Assembly (NCBI RefSeq): GCF_000150275.1
Contig: NW_002060944.1
Coordinates: forward strand, 5,033,080-5,097,079
DNA: 64,000 nt
Direction of reading: 5' to 3'
Source: Trichoplax adhaerens
Taxonomy: Eukaryota; Placozoa; Uniplacotomia; Trichoplacea; Trichoplacidae
Position 1 is the stretch's first letter. Every line of letters starts with the position of its first letter. Positions 1 to 14,743 of the stretch are shown piece by piece. The notes below the pieces were generated by a model that did no database searches, was not told the origin of the DNA, and was given only the letters and a program-made list of their open reading frames with translations. The position numbers were made by a program, and so were the translations under genes.

Positions 1-2542
1 ATGAGCTCGTTATCTTTCATATCCAGCTATACATTGCTTAGATATAACATACTTATCAATCTTCAGAATAGAATCCTTGATAGCCGTTATAGTATCATTA
101 TCTACATTGAAATTTAAGTCTTTTACAGCAACAGTATTACTACTGGTGTCTTTGTACTCATTTTCAGTTATATTGTCACTAGAATGGAAAATAGAAAGTT
201 TGCAGTATTAAAGGAGTTAGGAATATAGGTAATTAGAAACTTGAATAAATAGAGATCTCAATATGACTTCTTAATTGTCATCAATTGTTCAACAGTTAAA
301 TGATGATAGATTATCTTTTATTGAAACTCTACGTATATTTACCACCGAGATAGAATGTAATCGACTAAATTCATAACTGGTGTTCCATCGCATTCCGAAT
401 GTTCATAAATTAAGCCATTGTCACCATTAGAGTTTATAATAAACTGTAAATTAACATTGAATAGTTTAATATTGAATATGCTCTTAAGTTAATTTAAATT
501 AATGACAATACTTGCCTGTAAGGTCTTATCGAACCAACGATTGGGTGTATTCTTTGTACTACCTCCTCCATGCAGCATTTGTCCATATGAAGCATTGCGG
601 CTACCATCATCATTATCCATGAAGAGATGTGACTGTACATTATTTAAACCAGAATTATCTTGATCAAAACATAACATGAACATCGATTTTTGAATCTTCT
701 CGATCGACTCAGCGCTCATCTGATCTGTAAAGTACAGCAAAATTGATATTTATTATCTGGGGTACCATCAACAGCCTGGCATTGTATTGCATACTACGAT
801 TAGAGTAGCAATTTTTATTAATTATACGTATGTATGAGTATTCACCTTTCATCAACAGATCATATGACTTGAACCATGAATCACGATCTGATGTTGTTAG
901 TACACCAATTGGCGGTGCAGGCCTCCATGATTTTTCAAATACACAATTAAGCTGTTGTTCAATCATCTCCCGACTGTAAATTTGATCGTTTTTCGCTACT
1001 TCGACTGCAAAAAACTATCCAAAGAAAGATAATTATTTGGTATAAATATACGATATACTGATGTAAGCTTATATCGAAAAGTAGTAATCATATTTACGTG
1101 ATTGTTATGTACTACAACGATAAACTCCGGCTGTCCAGGTTCTGGAGAACATTGAGCAATACTATCGGCAGTTTTTCCAGGAATGCGACAGGAATAGAAA
1201 AGTTTTGTGTACTGCACCATACACACGGGGTGCTTACCGCTTTTATCCACAGGTAGATCCTCGCTGATGTATAATTGTAAATATCATGCAAACAGAAAGA
1301 TTGTATATTCATTTTCAATAATGGATACAGACTACATAGAATAAGAGCTTCTTGAAGATGGTAGTTGCAATCTATCGATTAGTATATTCTGCAGAGAAGA
1401 AGTATTAACTTTAATTGTATCAAAGTGGCAACTAAGATTTATCGATTGCATTTTATCAGATATTCACTGCTTAATAATAAGTTATCCATTAGTTTAATTG
1501 AGTTTCCGTTATTCTATAAAAGTAATCATATTTATTGTGGTGCACAATGACCTAATGTTATAGAACGTAATCACAAACTTTAAACAAAATGGAACTAACC
1601 CCTTGATTTTATAGTAAAATTCGATTATAGCTATAATCATCTTGGCGGCAAATCTATAACACGAATCAAGGTCGTTATTAATGACAGAGACAAGCAGTTT
1701 ACGGTAAATTCATCCATATAACTAAACATGAAATTGAGCGAAATAAAAAAATATTTTAAAATATTGATAATATAATATGAAAACTAATGACATCCAATGT
1801 TAAATTTATGTTTAAAGTTTGATCAGATAGGAATATTTAGGTAAGGTTGAGCAGTGATAAGTAGCGATAATTAATTAGATCAACTTTCATTGCATTTACT
1901 CACTCAATTTGCTGGCTCTTTTTTCGAAATGAGCGTTTCGGAAACAGAAATGCCGGACTGGTATGTACACATATGGGATACCGTGGATCCAGGTACTCGC
2001 TCTTCATCCACCAATCGTGTAACTGGTATAAAAGATGAATAAATATTAGAGGAATAGAGCATTTTAATTACTAAAGAAATGGAAGGTCAAGTTCCTCATC
2101 AAATATCACATCCAGTTCAGTCGTTATATTTACCACTACAATTCCTTGCACACATAAGTTTTACTTAATTAGTATTGCAGAAGAGAAACTGAATACTAAC
2201 TATATCGCACTTCACCGTAGATAATTGCAAGCACATTGCATTGGTAGTCTATTTCATTTACTCTTTAATGGTCGAGCTTTAAACGTATAGTATTATCTAA
2301 TACAGTATAGCATACTATACGATTCTTACCCAGCTGTCGTGTGTTTTTGCTTTCTGTTGAATCATCTTTGTTAATTTGTCTCCTATTCCTCCAGGTTGAC
2401 CAAATTCCTTAACAATATTTTCATTTGATTGGTATTCATTATCATCTACTAGAGCTTTTAATGAACGCAAGTACTTGGTTAACGTTTCTTGTAGTCGTGG
2501 TACAGGTAAACGGGGAAGAGATTCTTGATGTGCTAGCATCAT
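1..2542 (-). CDS. CRAT: Carnitine O-acetyltransferase (partial, C-terminus outside window)
   Basis: Enzyme of the choline/carnitine acyltransferase family, which moves short acyl groups between CoA and carnitine in mitochondria or peroxisomes. Exons that splice in phase: 2330-2542, 1904-2022, 1600-1653, 1098-1263, 846-1014, 516-724, 346-443, 53-178; the gene then leaves the window. Family landmarks in order: SLPRLPVPRLQETL near the start, a WWMKSEYLDPRYP block, EFAAKMIIAIIEFY, LFYSCRIPGKTADS, PIGVLTTSDRDSW, GQMLHGGG, NRWFDKTLQ, and YEHSECDGTPV holding the catalytic histidine (exon 346-443). Roughly the last third, with the carnitine-binding C-terminal half, is missing. The ATG at 2542 may not be the true start: an AG at about 2558 leaves the frame open upstream, so a 5' exon with a targeting peptide is possible. 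The intron after KTLQ starts with GC. Choline acetyltransferase is the main alternative; the N-terminal block reads closer to CRAT. Confidence 0.88.
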
Positions 2543-5500
2543 TTTGTAGACCTATTTCGCAAAAATATCAATCGTATTCGATTTAATGTCATATCGTACT
2601 AAACGTTAAATTCTTCATTTGTACATGCAGTAGTGATACGCTTTCAAATCCTGCTTTAAAGTGGCAAACTTCATTATTTCTATCCACTTTATTTGGCAAG
2701 ACAAGCCGTATTAATTGAGTGATTTGAAATCTTGACAGAAATTTCTATGTTGAGCACCGCAATAAGAGCTAATACGATATATCAATATTACTTGTAATTA
2801 TTTGCTGACGGAGCGAGTTGATCAAATGAATTAAAGATTACAATTTGGTTTCCGATCTATAACTTGGAGTAGTGAAGTAGTTGGTATCGTCGATTTCGTA
2901 GTGTACAGTATTTGTATTTTCGGAGGTAAAGCAATCCATAAGTTTACTGTACTATAGTTTTTTTCACAGCAGCGATTCTATCCGCTAGTATGCTGTATTA
3001 ACAGGTATGAATTTATCTCATATTTTATTGATTAGTTGATAAATGATGACAACAATTATAGCCACCATAGTAGTACGCTGTTATTGCACTATACAAACAA
3101 TTGCATGGACGTTATAACCGAAATAGGGCTGAAAAAATGGTAAAATAAAACGATTTTATCCTAAATTATTTTCTATGATCAAGACTAGTATGGATCGATT
3201 ACAGAGCGCTATCCTGTACGTATACTGCAAGAGACACTTAGTACTTCAACAGTTCAAATTTTATTATGGAGTCCACCTTGGATCACAAATTAAAAATATA
3301 AATGCTCCTAAGAAGCAAAACTGTCTAATAAAGCTGCCAATATTACATTTTTGTAATAATTTCGTTCGAAGGAATAGCTTGACAGCTATACTGTAGGTGC
3401 TCCGCATTGCTATTGCAATGGATATATTAAATCATCGCTGGCAATTTATATAGTAATTGTTGTATTTTTATCATTTTATTGTTGAAACGAAGTGCTCTAA
3501 ACTCGATAGGAGGCTAACTTATCCTTATTCATGTACTCATGTAATGCTATTAGTCATTCAACGTATAATCAACGTCAGAACACATGGATGATTTACAGTG
3601 AAAAGTCATTAAAATCAGCCAGAAGACGAATAAAATGATACGTCGACATCAGCATGACCGTATTTGATATGATGAAAGCTTAGATCTGCAATTAATCCTA
3701 TTCAGAAATTGCAATTTTTCTAAAGGGCTAAAGAGTATCCATAAAATTAAATTGGATCTATCACTGAATGGTAGTAATCGACAGATACGGATACTACATT
3801 CAAGATAGGTATTTGGTATGCAACTTTAATTCTAAAGTTATTTTGTAAGAATGGTTCAAAATGTACTGTAAATAATAAAATAAATGAAGTTGGTGTTCAT
3901 GTAGAGCATGGCATGGCAGCGATCCTTTACTACTTTTTTTTAGGTAACCGATTCTACGCCTATACTATTGATATATTATCACTTTAATATTAAGCATATT
4001 GATTAACCTTATGGTTGATCCAGGCAGAGAAAAATTAACACTTGTTCAAAATCAACGTACGTAGGCTTGATAAGTTTGGAGGTTTTATCCAATTGAAAAA
4101 TTCACCATCATGGCGAATTACTTTTTAGCAATGCATCATACTACTGTTAACAAGAGACTGCCTCGTCCAAGGGTCAATATCTCATCTATTTTTGCTGTAC
4201 GAAAGGATTTTACAAGATTTTTCAACACTTTTAAATCAATGAATTAAGTCAGAAAATGACCACATCTACGATATAACTTGAAGTTGTAAATAACGCAAAT
4301 GAATCTACCTAGACAGCTGTACAATCGGAGTATCTGATCGCTAGGCTGGCTATTTTTATGCTTTACTTTACCTTGTATCCAGTTGCAAGCACGCTGAGTA
4401 TAATCTTTCAAGTGAAATGTGCTGTATAGATCGTTGTGATCACTAGGCAATTTTGAACTGCAATAGCTATAACAAGTGAAAATATCTGGCGATGATCCAA
4501 TCCTTTTACCGATTGATTGATTGATATACAAGGAGAAATGGAGGTTAAATGAAGGTAGTGTCTGCCTTGATGAATAGGAAATTTTAATTCATACGCAGTC
4601 TATTGACATAAAAGGCAACTTTCCATGTTGCTTCGGAATCGTGTCTACTCTATGCACAGTCTTGTATTAGTTTTTGCAGGTTAATATCGCGTTGTTGTAC
4701 TCTACATGTGGAGGTGTATAGCACGCTAGATATGATGCAGCTTGAGTAAATAAATAAAAGGCAAAGATTCCATGCGATCTGGACGTTTTTTGTTGCCGAT
4801 TCTATTTGTTTACTTTCCTGGATTTTATTAACAAATTGAATCGGTGCAAGTCGAGTTGCATACAGCCCAATCGAACTATGGATTAGTATTGCATTTGGAC
4901 AAGAAGCGTTGCACTAAATGGTCCATAGTGACGATAGTGTGATCCATTGTCGAGCTGCAGCCCAAACAAACAGTAATGGAAGAAATTTAGAAAGAGAAGA
5001 AATACAACTGACAAGGCAAGCAAAAGCATTCCTTTTACGGTAGTTGTAGTCTTGGTATGTGTACCAAGATACAAAAAATGATGATGAAATGGCATCAAAT
5101 GAAGAAATCTGAGTTTGGGCTAGCAAATAAAGTAAAATGGGATCAATAATAATTAATTAATCAGATCATTTGCAACAGGGTACAACACTCTCTCATTCAT
5201 CAGTCATATTGGAACATTTTTAGCGAGACTGTATAGAGTCATGAACTCGATGCCCGTGATATAGTGAAAGTGTGAAAGATAGATTTTTGTCACGAGGTGA
5301 TAGAGTACGAAAACGGCATACATGGACCGAATATTGGGAGTGATTTTACTCTATCCAAGCCTTGGGATATGGTGATGATGATAGAGAAGTTTGCCCTACG
5401 AGAGATTACTAACTATAAAGAAATACACTAACTCTATGCTCTGTATACGAGCATTATTGTTATCCAGTTTTTTGTTTCTTTTTCCACTGTAGAGGCAGAT

Positions 5501-7380
5501 GGAGTAATGCAGTTGGAAAAGTTTTATTCACTTTATTGTACTGTGAGTGCAAAGGGGGATAGCATGGACAACTGCATCTGGCATCGTTAAGGCATTCTTG
5601 TAATAAACCAGATGTGCTTAGCGGCGATAGTGACCAACTAATCGTCAAAGGCATGTCTACTTGTAGTAGCCCATTCTATTTATACACCTTAAGCTCCAAT
5701 ACTTCCCTCAAGTTGCTCCATCAATTTTGAAATACATCTACAATTACAATAGTGCAACGAATGGGATAGGATGTGTTATCATCCAAGTATAAAATCCAGT
5801 CCATTGGCTAAATGCCTAGTCAATTTGCAAAATGCCATACATCTTGTATTATTAACCGATGGCAATGTTTTAATGCTAATGTTAAGTGTAGCAGTAAATG
5901 TCATAATCAGAGAGCTTGTAAAAATAAATAATAATTTTCATAATCAGAATATTATCAATTCAATAATAACTACTTCAATGATAATAGTATCTCTAAATGT
6001 TTGGCAATTACTTCAGTAATTGCAAGTTACCTATGTATTGATTATTTGAATTAGTCTATTATTATTAAAATCATCCAAGAAATAGAGATTTTCTGGGTTT
6101 TTTTTTAGTAATATTACTGCATGAAGAAAGATAATTTCTCTGATTTATAAAGAAAGACGAATTCACTGATGGACGTGTTTTGCTATTTTTGCAGTTTGCG
6201 AACTGACTATAGCACTGTAGGTAAATCTACGCGTACAGTAACACTAATCATCTTACTGCATTCATTAATTCATTCAATGTGGACATGATAACTGTAGATT
6301 ACAGTAGTTGTAGATCTCTTGTAAGAATCTAAGACCACTTTTACAATAACGAAGTAGAAAAATTAAGGTCGTAAAGTACTTGTCCGGATGCTAGTCGTGA
6401 TTCTATAGTATGCGCAAACCGTACTGGTACGGACTACGAGTAGATATAGCACAGTAGAAGGAATGAACGATATAGTAGCAGTAATTCAAACTTGCTTGAA
6501 GCAGAGATATTCAGTGTATTATTGTATAGGAACTGCATGTAATTTACTTTTCCATGGTTATACGGTATGTTGATATTTACTTTTACATCAATGAGCGATT
6601 TTCTGATAGTATTTCTCTTATAATAGACGTCAAAAAAAGGCTTTAAAAACAACTTCGAAAAAATGAATTAATTGGAAGCTTTGTCAGCTTTCCTTCTAGC
6701 AGTCTGTAGAATTAACCTGAATGTCCGATGCGCATGCACAAGCCAAATTACCATGGTTTCCTTTCAACGCTATCTAATAACGTAAAGTTAAACGGAAATT
6801 GCTGCAAGCTCTTATGATTATCAAATCGATTCAATTATCCATACAAGTATTCAAGGGTAGAAAATCACTGTAATTCACAATAATATACATGACTTCGTAT
6901 ACTGGAAATCGAAAACATACTACTAGGCTAAATTGACTCTTGATACAGTAATCTTTTGCATCAAGCGGATACTTGGATGAATTTGTACTGCGTTGGAGTT
7001 ATTGTCGATAAGATGCACTTTAATACGTACATATAGGAAGGATAGTTATTCGGTTCTTAATTGTAAATGTATATCAAATTAGACAGTGGTACGCAATTTT
7101 TTTCAATATCTTATATGCGTACATGCAGGCTTTCACTTCTTTTCCTCTACGTTATGATCCGACAAACATCGGTAGTCGGTAGTTAGGTTGTTTAGCGTTC
7201 ACTTGGACTCGATGATTGGTTTGCAGCAGATTGGCCATACTCACCTTTTCTCCACTGCCACAATAATACAATAATTATTTTACTCTAATCGATTAGCAAA
7301 GAGTAATCAATTGCTCAGTAAATTAAAAAGTGATGCAAATATCACTACATTGATTGGCAATCTCAAATAGGCAATTATAC
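2543..7380. other. No convincing gene; intergenic or 5' intron of CRAT
   Basis: About 4.8 kb with only short ORFs (under 100 codons), none with family motifs, neighbouring in-phase exons or good splice flanks. It may hold a distal 5' exon and promoter of the CRAT gene and the 5' end of the TPR-CHAT gene. The GTAC motif appears only singly (for example around 2907-2912 and 2948-2953). Confidence 0.5.
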
Positions 7381-7880
7381 ACTTATGCCGGTACTTTCAG
7401 CAGCTGTTAGAAAATCAAAGGTAAATACTAATTTATTATAGATATTTATTAAGTAACTAATTGTATCTGCTTCTTTCAGACGACAAAGGCTTTAACAAAT
7501 TCTATAATATCGTTATTGATTTCAGTAATAGTCTCTATTATTCATTTTTAAGATACTTGTAATCAAAAACCTAATTTAATCCAGACGTTGTAGTAATCAT
7601 AAATATCAGTAAAGTATTAATACATCACAACCGACTGTGAACAAGAATAACAATTGAGTTATATCCTTCACACAACGCTTAAATCTATCCATGCGCATTT
7701 TACAGGTTTAAATTTTTTAAATTCGCCGTAAAGTTATCGTTCTAGTCAGTACTTTCTAAGTGTCAAGTTTTATATTAGACTACAGTTAAGTTTTCTATGA
7801 TTCGTTGTTTATTACGATATAAAATGAAAAGAAATTAATTGTGCCATGATGACAAAATAGCTTATGTATTTTCATTACAG

Positions 7881-10800
7881 GAAGCTCCAAGAAAAGTGTA
7901 CCAAATCTCAACATTTATGTCACATTATGGAATCATTTAATTTATTAGAAAATCAAGACAGTATTATTGCTAACTTTCACAACTATATCAAGCTATTAAA
8001 TGATGATTTTGATGACGGAGTCTTATACATCGACAATATTACTAAACTGTCAGCAAATTTGTGCGGTATTGAACAAAAGTTACATATATATGGTAATAAA
8101 CTAAAGTAATGCTATTTCTTAATATAAAATTATAAAAATTATTGAATAATCCTTCAAATATGCTCACATCTTTTTCAATTTTAATCATAGCAACAATTGA
8201 ACGAGATATTCTCTGGAGGCTGGTAGTGATTGTGTCGGCTTTACTGGAATGCAATCACAAAGATATAGCATTAACCCTCCTTGACTGTATTGTTGAGCAT
8301 GGTTCAATGTATAATCAGTATAGCTATGCTATGGCTGTTCATATGCTAGCTTCGACCCATCTTAAGAAATCTGATTACTCTAAGGCTTTGCCTTTATACG
8401 ATTCTTGCTTAAAACTTGTAAACGATCTTAGCATCTATGATATTGAAATCAAATGTCACCTTGATTTAAGTCGCGCCTATATTGCCATCAATGATACCAA
8501 AATGGCTATTTTACATTATGAAAGCGCGTTGTATGTTGGAAAGAAAGGTAGTAAAAATTATGACAATAAGAAAAATTCGGATGAAATCAGTAGATATGTA
8601 CTTAGCAAGCTTAATGCATCGCATGATAACGATTCAAATACGCCCAGCATCACTAGCAGTTCAATTCAAGATTGGACAGTGGAATTTGAGAATGAAAATC
8701 TTGCTGGTAGCTCTCAATATGTCTTTAAAGTTTTAGGCAGCAATGATAAGTTGACCGGAGAACATTGGCTTCATTGTGAAGAAGAAGTTATAGGAAAGCT
8801 AAGTGTAATGTATAAAGTTCTTGGATTATATAAAGAAGCTTTAAAATATGCTACATCGCACATCAAGGTCTTGAATACTAGAGTAGGAAATCATGACGCT
8901 AATTTACTACTTAAACAAAAGCTCACCAAAGAAATAACAATTCAATCTAGTGGTGAAAATCATGAAAAGAAAGTTAATAATAGTCAATTGAAACATTCAT
9001 CGGACGAAGTAAATCAAAAATGCGAGAGCCATGACCTCACAGAATCAACAATAAAAAATGATGACGATAAGAGTAAAGATACTGAGGGAGAACGTGGCGA
9101 TTCATTACAAATTTTGCTGTTGGAGGCCCACGCTAATCTTGGATCTATTTATTTATTATTACAAGAGTATAAACTTGCTATCGCTGCATATGAAGCTCTA
9201 GCTGTTTTAAGCAGGAAAGCCAACAAAACTCTAATGCTTGGTACCGCATATGGAAGTATTGGTGTAGCGTACTCTAAAATGGGCAATTATAGTTTAGCGT
9301 TAGCTTACTGCGAGCAACAGCTACATTTATCTATGAAAGCTGCCGATTCATCATCACAAATGGATGCTTTGCTAAAACTAGGAGATATCTGTCAGTCGTC
9401 TGGTGAATTACTAAAGGCTATAAACTATTACGATAAGACATTAACTCTTTCACTAAGAACATATAGTATCCAATACGAAGCTTGTTGTAAATTGACTGCA
9501 GTCTATTATACCATGAAACATTATCGACAAGCGCAAATTAGTGCCGAACAAGCTCTACGATTAGCAAAGCAAATGTTGGATTATGATAAAGAAATGATAA
9601 GCAAATATCATCTATCCTATTTGCATTGCCTTCAAAATAATTACGAACAGTCTATTGTTTTTCTATATGAAGTTGTTTCATATTTTGAAAATGACTTATC
9701 GCGTTATGAAATTGAATTATTAAATTCTTACCGTTATATACAGGAAGTATTGATAAAACTAGATAGAGTAGATGAAGCATTAATGTATGCTGAGAAGTAT
9801 AATTCCTTTCGTTTAGTAGAATTTGTTAAATTGAGGGATCAATTTCATGGATCACGACGTGATAATTACTCATTATCATTAGAGGAAATTTTAAGTGCTA
9901 CACAAAGTATGTCATCCGATTCCATGCTTCTCTACTATTCAGTGGTTCATGGATATATCTACTTGTGGTTAATATCACCTACACGAGACATTATTCGATT
10001 CCATCAAGTTAAATTGAAAGGCATCGGATATCTATGTAATCAGATGCAAAATTTTAGTAACATAGGCAGATCTGCAGTGTTGAGAAAAAAACGTGCCACC
10101 TCACCAGAAAATTCCGACTCCAAAATTATTCCTAATAATGCCGGAAAATCTGAAATGCCTTCAGCTAGAAGCGTTCTTGAAGATAAAGATCTGTTCAATC
10201 AAAATGATTTGCAAAGATTATACTATCATACGGAAAATCGAAAGTTGTTTGATTATCGTCAAAGTCATTCAGTCCGTGATGATCCAACATTTCTTCATGA
10301 ATTATATGAACGTATCCAGTGCAGTAGTGTGTTATCGGCTCTAAAAACCCTGTATGCTAAACTTATCTCACCTATTGAAAATGATCTCAATCTAGCTAGT
10401 ATCGATCATTTAATCATAGTTTGTGGAAACCATTTAGCCTTTGTGCCGTATTATACATTATGTGATGCCTGTGGTACAAGTTTATATCAAAAATTTAAAG
10501 TCAGCATTTTCTCGTCTCTTCTAACACTGCAAATTGCCAATAGTAATGCTATGAAGCATTCAATGCATAACTATGCTACTAGTTATCAAAAACCAAGGGT
10601 TCATGTTTACCCATACGATCTATCATTACAACAGTTTAAGGAAGGCGATAAAAAGGAAACTTCCGATAATATCATTCAATCTGAATGCATCTTAGTAGCT
10701 GGTAATCCTGTTTTCAAGCAAAAACTAGCAAGCAATGAACGTGTTTGGAAATCAAACAATCCGTTATCAATGTCGTTAGACGAAGTTAGGCAAATTGGAT

Positions 10801-13800
10801 TACGACTGAATACAACGCCTTTAGTAGGCTCGATGGCAACCAAGGAACGGGTACTCCAGGAATTAACCAAAGCTTCAGTTGTCCATCTATCAACATTAGG
10901 CTGTTTATATTATAACTGTTTAGCATTTACTCCCAATCCTTATCGATTGAATACGGATACAGCGGAAGAAGATTCCTATTTAGTGACAATGGATGACTTG
11001 AAACAAATAAAATTAAAAGCAAAAATTATCGTTCTCAGCTCGTGCAGCCAGAATAGCTATAGCGATAAAAATGCTCTACATCAGTTAACTTATCATTTAC
11101 CCAATATGCTACTGGCTTGTGGAGCATGTTCTGTTCTTGTACCGCTATGGCCGATACCTGATTTGGCATCTGATGCCTTTTGGTTCCATTTTTACAGTCA
11201 TCTTTACAAACATCAACGATTAAGTCTAGCATTAAAATCAGCATTAAATAGCATTCGAGAAGATAATCGACTGGTCGAACCCGTATGCTGGGGATCTTAT
11301 GTGCTCTTGGGACAAGATATGGCTATAGATATTAAACAGATAGAACATCACATGTTGAATAAATCTATTGATGAACAAAAAATGCGAATGGAAACATTAC
11401 TTACCAGTAAACAGACATCATCACCCCGCGATAAATCATTCGAGGGTAATAAATTTCACGTAGTTACCAATTATGAATTGCAGAATAAGTTTGTGGCAGT
11501 ATGCAAAAATAATTTGAATTTTTATATATCAAACAAACTCATCAATTGATTTAATTCTATAGAAATAAATGTCGTACCCTCTGTGAAGATGAATGAATTA
11601 CAGAAGTTATTAGCTGAATTATTTAAATGCTATAAAATGCCTGATTTTATTCAGATTGTAAAGGAAATGTTGCAGCTGGTAAGAAACTTCCATTTAGATC
11701 GAATTTTGTATAGTACAGTAGCGTATGAGAAGGTTTACCTCTTTAAAATAGTGTTTTACAATTGTGATATCTTTTCGTTCTGACCACGATAATAATTATT
11801 TGAAACTCACCATGTTTTCATTTAAGATTGACCGTGCAGTAGCATATGTGCAAGATTTACAGCAAAATCCTGATACGATGCAGCTATCGACCGAAATGGC
11901 AGAAATACCAGCATGTCGAAAATTATTGTCTTTGATTGGTTTTAACTTTCAATCTAATCCAAATCAGTTGGACAATAATTGTGTTATATTTCCACATTGG
12001 GACTATGATAGTCTCCTAAGGCCATGTCAACTAGCCTTGAGATCTATTAAGGGTAAGCTAGTAGTAGTATTTCAAGGCTTCATTGTTATTGAATCATTTC
12101 AGAACTTTTTCTCAATTTGGAAAACTATTGATGCGCATAATCTAGTTAGAAAAATTACTTATAAGGACTCAATCGTTTTCTATATTTTTACCTAAGGAAT
12201 AGTGAAATTTCCGTCCTGCCTCTTTGCAATTTCCAAGTTATTGCCGTTAGATGATAAACTGCATAAATATTTGATTAAACTGGTATATATAACTAAACTA
12301 TATGATATCCTGTTCAATTAAATTGTTCTAAAATCAATTTATATTAACATCCAAGTAATATACTTATGATTTAATTAAATATTTACTTGATAGTTACATG
12401 CGACTAATTCAAGCTACATCGACATTACGGATTCCTATGTTCATAATGTTTGGCAAGTTAACCCTAAGTCCCGGCAGCTATTGATAAGCCTAGGATATCA
12501 TCAAGCAGGAACTTTATTGATACCAGATCGAAATTTAAATGCCCAAGTGAGAGATTGTTGCCAACTTTTACTAGCACTACTTGGTAAGACTTAAGTACAG
12601 AAGCTAAAAATTTCATTCGATAATGAATCATACTGTAGACAGCGTATTTATCATCTTCCTATTATGGTTGATAAAGTCTATATGTGGTCGATATCATGTA
12701 TTAATAATTGTTATTAATACTATGCCTGAATCAGCTAGTAGTTTAAAGAATTAAAATATGCTAACTGTAATATTCAAGTAGTTGTGTCATGTTATTTAAT
12801 TCATAGGCATGTGTATGATTTCACTGTTATTAATATGCCATAATTTTAATTATCTATTTTAAATTAAAAAAAATGTAGCTCCGGAATCTAATTCAATTAA
12901 ACCTAAGCGTAATAGGACCAAATCAGCTCCAGAGTCAATGCTGAACGAACAGAAATTTTCATCTCGTCCAACAGCGTTGACGCCGGTAATATAATTGTTT
13001 ATGTGAAATATGAGTAACTATTTCTTTTATTCGCTGAATTAAATGCTTGTAGCGATGAATTAAACGTCTATAGCATTATTAGGCTACAATAGCTTTAGCA
13101 TTGTTCATACGTTGACCGAAGTTAAAGGCTGAAAATATTTAATATTAATTTAATGCAGAAAATGATACATTCAGATAAGACTGATTTTATTTGAACAACC
13201 TTCCAATTACTGATGAACAATATTTTTACGCGGTTTTAAACAAGTTTGATTAAGCTAGGTTTATAATCTAACATTCATTTTTTACAAATTAATTTGCTTA
13301 GAAGTAATGTACTATATCATGAAATCGTAGATCATCACTAATTACAGAAGTATTTGAGATAAAGTATAAATGATTTAAGCTTGTTTGCCTGCCATAATGG
13401 GATCGTGTATATATACTACGACAAACAGAGCAATGGCACTCTCTTGTAACGCGTAGTGTGAGATGGATTTTCTCTCTATTATATTTTACTCGTTCATGAA
13501 ATTGGAGAGAAAAAATAAGCTAATATACTATAGCAATGCTTTATGAAGAGTTTTATAAATTCTTGTATTAGACTTGATGATAAGTCAACGGAAATTGTAA
13601 CCGATTATTTATATTTTACTAGGAAATGAGCGACGCATCATCATTGTCATCTTTTAAACTTCCGCCTTTGAATGATCAATCCAGTGACAGGGTATCGTTT
13701 TAACACCTACGACTGTTATTTATTTTCTAAGAACTTGCTAGCACAAGGAAATTGACCTATTTTATCATCTTAGGTTTTGATGACCTCAACTTGGTCTCCA

Positions 13801-14664
13801 CGAACATCGTTCAAAACTAGCTCAGGGACTGTTAAGCTTGCCAAGAGGTAACCACGCCGCTGTTATCAACTTGAATACATTTAGAAGTCTTACAACGTAT
13901 TGTGAATTAACTATATTTGTTACATAGTTGTAGAAAGATGTATCTAAGCATTTCTACTTTTGCATATCAATTGTAGTTTAATAAAGTAAGCAGGCTACAT
14001 GTATAATTACTCGTGAGCGGACATGATTTACATAATACTAGTTAGCAATACATTCACACAATACACCCACAATCCACTAGATGCTGGATATTAAACTTTC
14101 GCAGTTTAACATACACCTATTATAAAAGGATGTCATAACAATTTACAGTAACTGCTACAATATATACTGTATATACAATGCGTAAACGGAATGTATTCCT
14201 TTATGATTGAAAAAAAACAAATTAATATTTCTAGGGTAGAGTCTGTGTTAGAGCAGTGTACGATACGCAGATTATATATTTGTGCCTATACGTGAATAAA
14301 ATATTTTTTTGAGGATCTTCTTTTATACCCCTATAGAATGGATGCCTTGAATACAGGATTCTCACATTATGCAATCGATGCTGATGAATGGCATCAAAAG
14401 CAAGTTGGAAAGCAGGGTATCAGCAGTGCTGCGGCAAGCAATGATCTCTCATTACCTGCTGAAGGTGTGGTTAAGGTTAAATCCGGTAGTTCACCTTCTT
14501 GTCCACGAATACCAATTAATTATAAGCCAGCCATGACGTCCACGACAATCTTGCAACAACGACATCGAGGTCATCAGGCTTATAATGAGCAGCTGAAGGA
14601 CGTTGTTGATCATAAAGACTATACAATTGATCAAATGTATCACATGTCAGAGAACGAATTGTAG
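7881..14664 (+). CDS. TPR-CHAT protein, TTC28-like
   Basis: Large scaffold of tetratricopeptide repeats followed by a CHAT (caspase/separase-like) domain and a C-terminal region as in TTC28. In-phase exons: 7881-8092, 8191-11445 (one very long exon), 11563-11678, 11827-12052, about 12397-12583, 12879-12985, 13623-13691, 13774-13847, 14337-14664 (stop TAG). TPR helices fill 8.2-9.85 kb (for example NLGSIYLLLQEYKLAIAAYE and YGSIGVAYSKMGNYSLALAY), with an acidic, K/N-rich insert near 8.9-9.1 kb. The CHAT fold covers about 10.4-11.3 kb: HLIIVCGNHLAFVPYY, VVHLSTLGC, IIVLSSCSQN, CSVLVPLWPIPD. The downstream repeats (ACRKLLSLIGF, QLLISLGYHQAG) match the post-CHAT part of TTC28. The usual CHAT histidine is leucine; the cysteine position is kept. 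The junction 12052/12397 is out of phase as drawn, so a small exon or another donor was missed. The 5' end is open: ATG 7385 (12 codons then GTAAAT) may be a first exon, and the upstream in-frame ATGs at 7864 and 7927 are alternatives. Confidence 0.75.
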
Positions 14665-14743
14665 TCCTGCATGGTTTAATAACATAGGTGAAAACAGCTA
14701 ATTCATAAATCTCCGCGACATTTTCATATTGAATACAGACATA

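Noticed and set aside
8142-8190. TTG start of the 1135-codon ORF
   Set aside because: The intron acceptor TCATAG at 8185-8190 joins in phase to the exon ending at 8092, so the first 16 codons are intronic.
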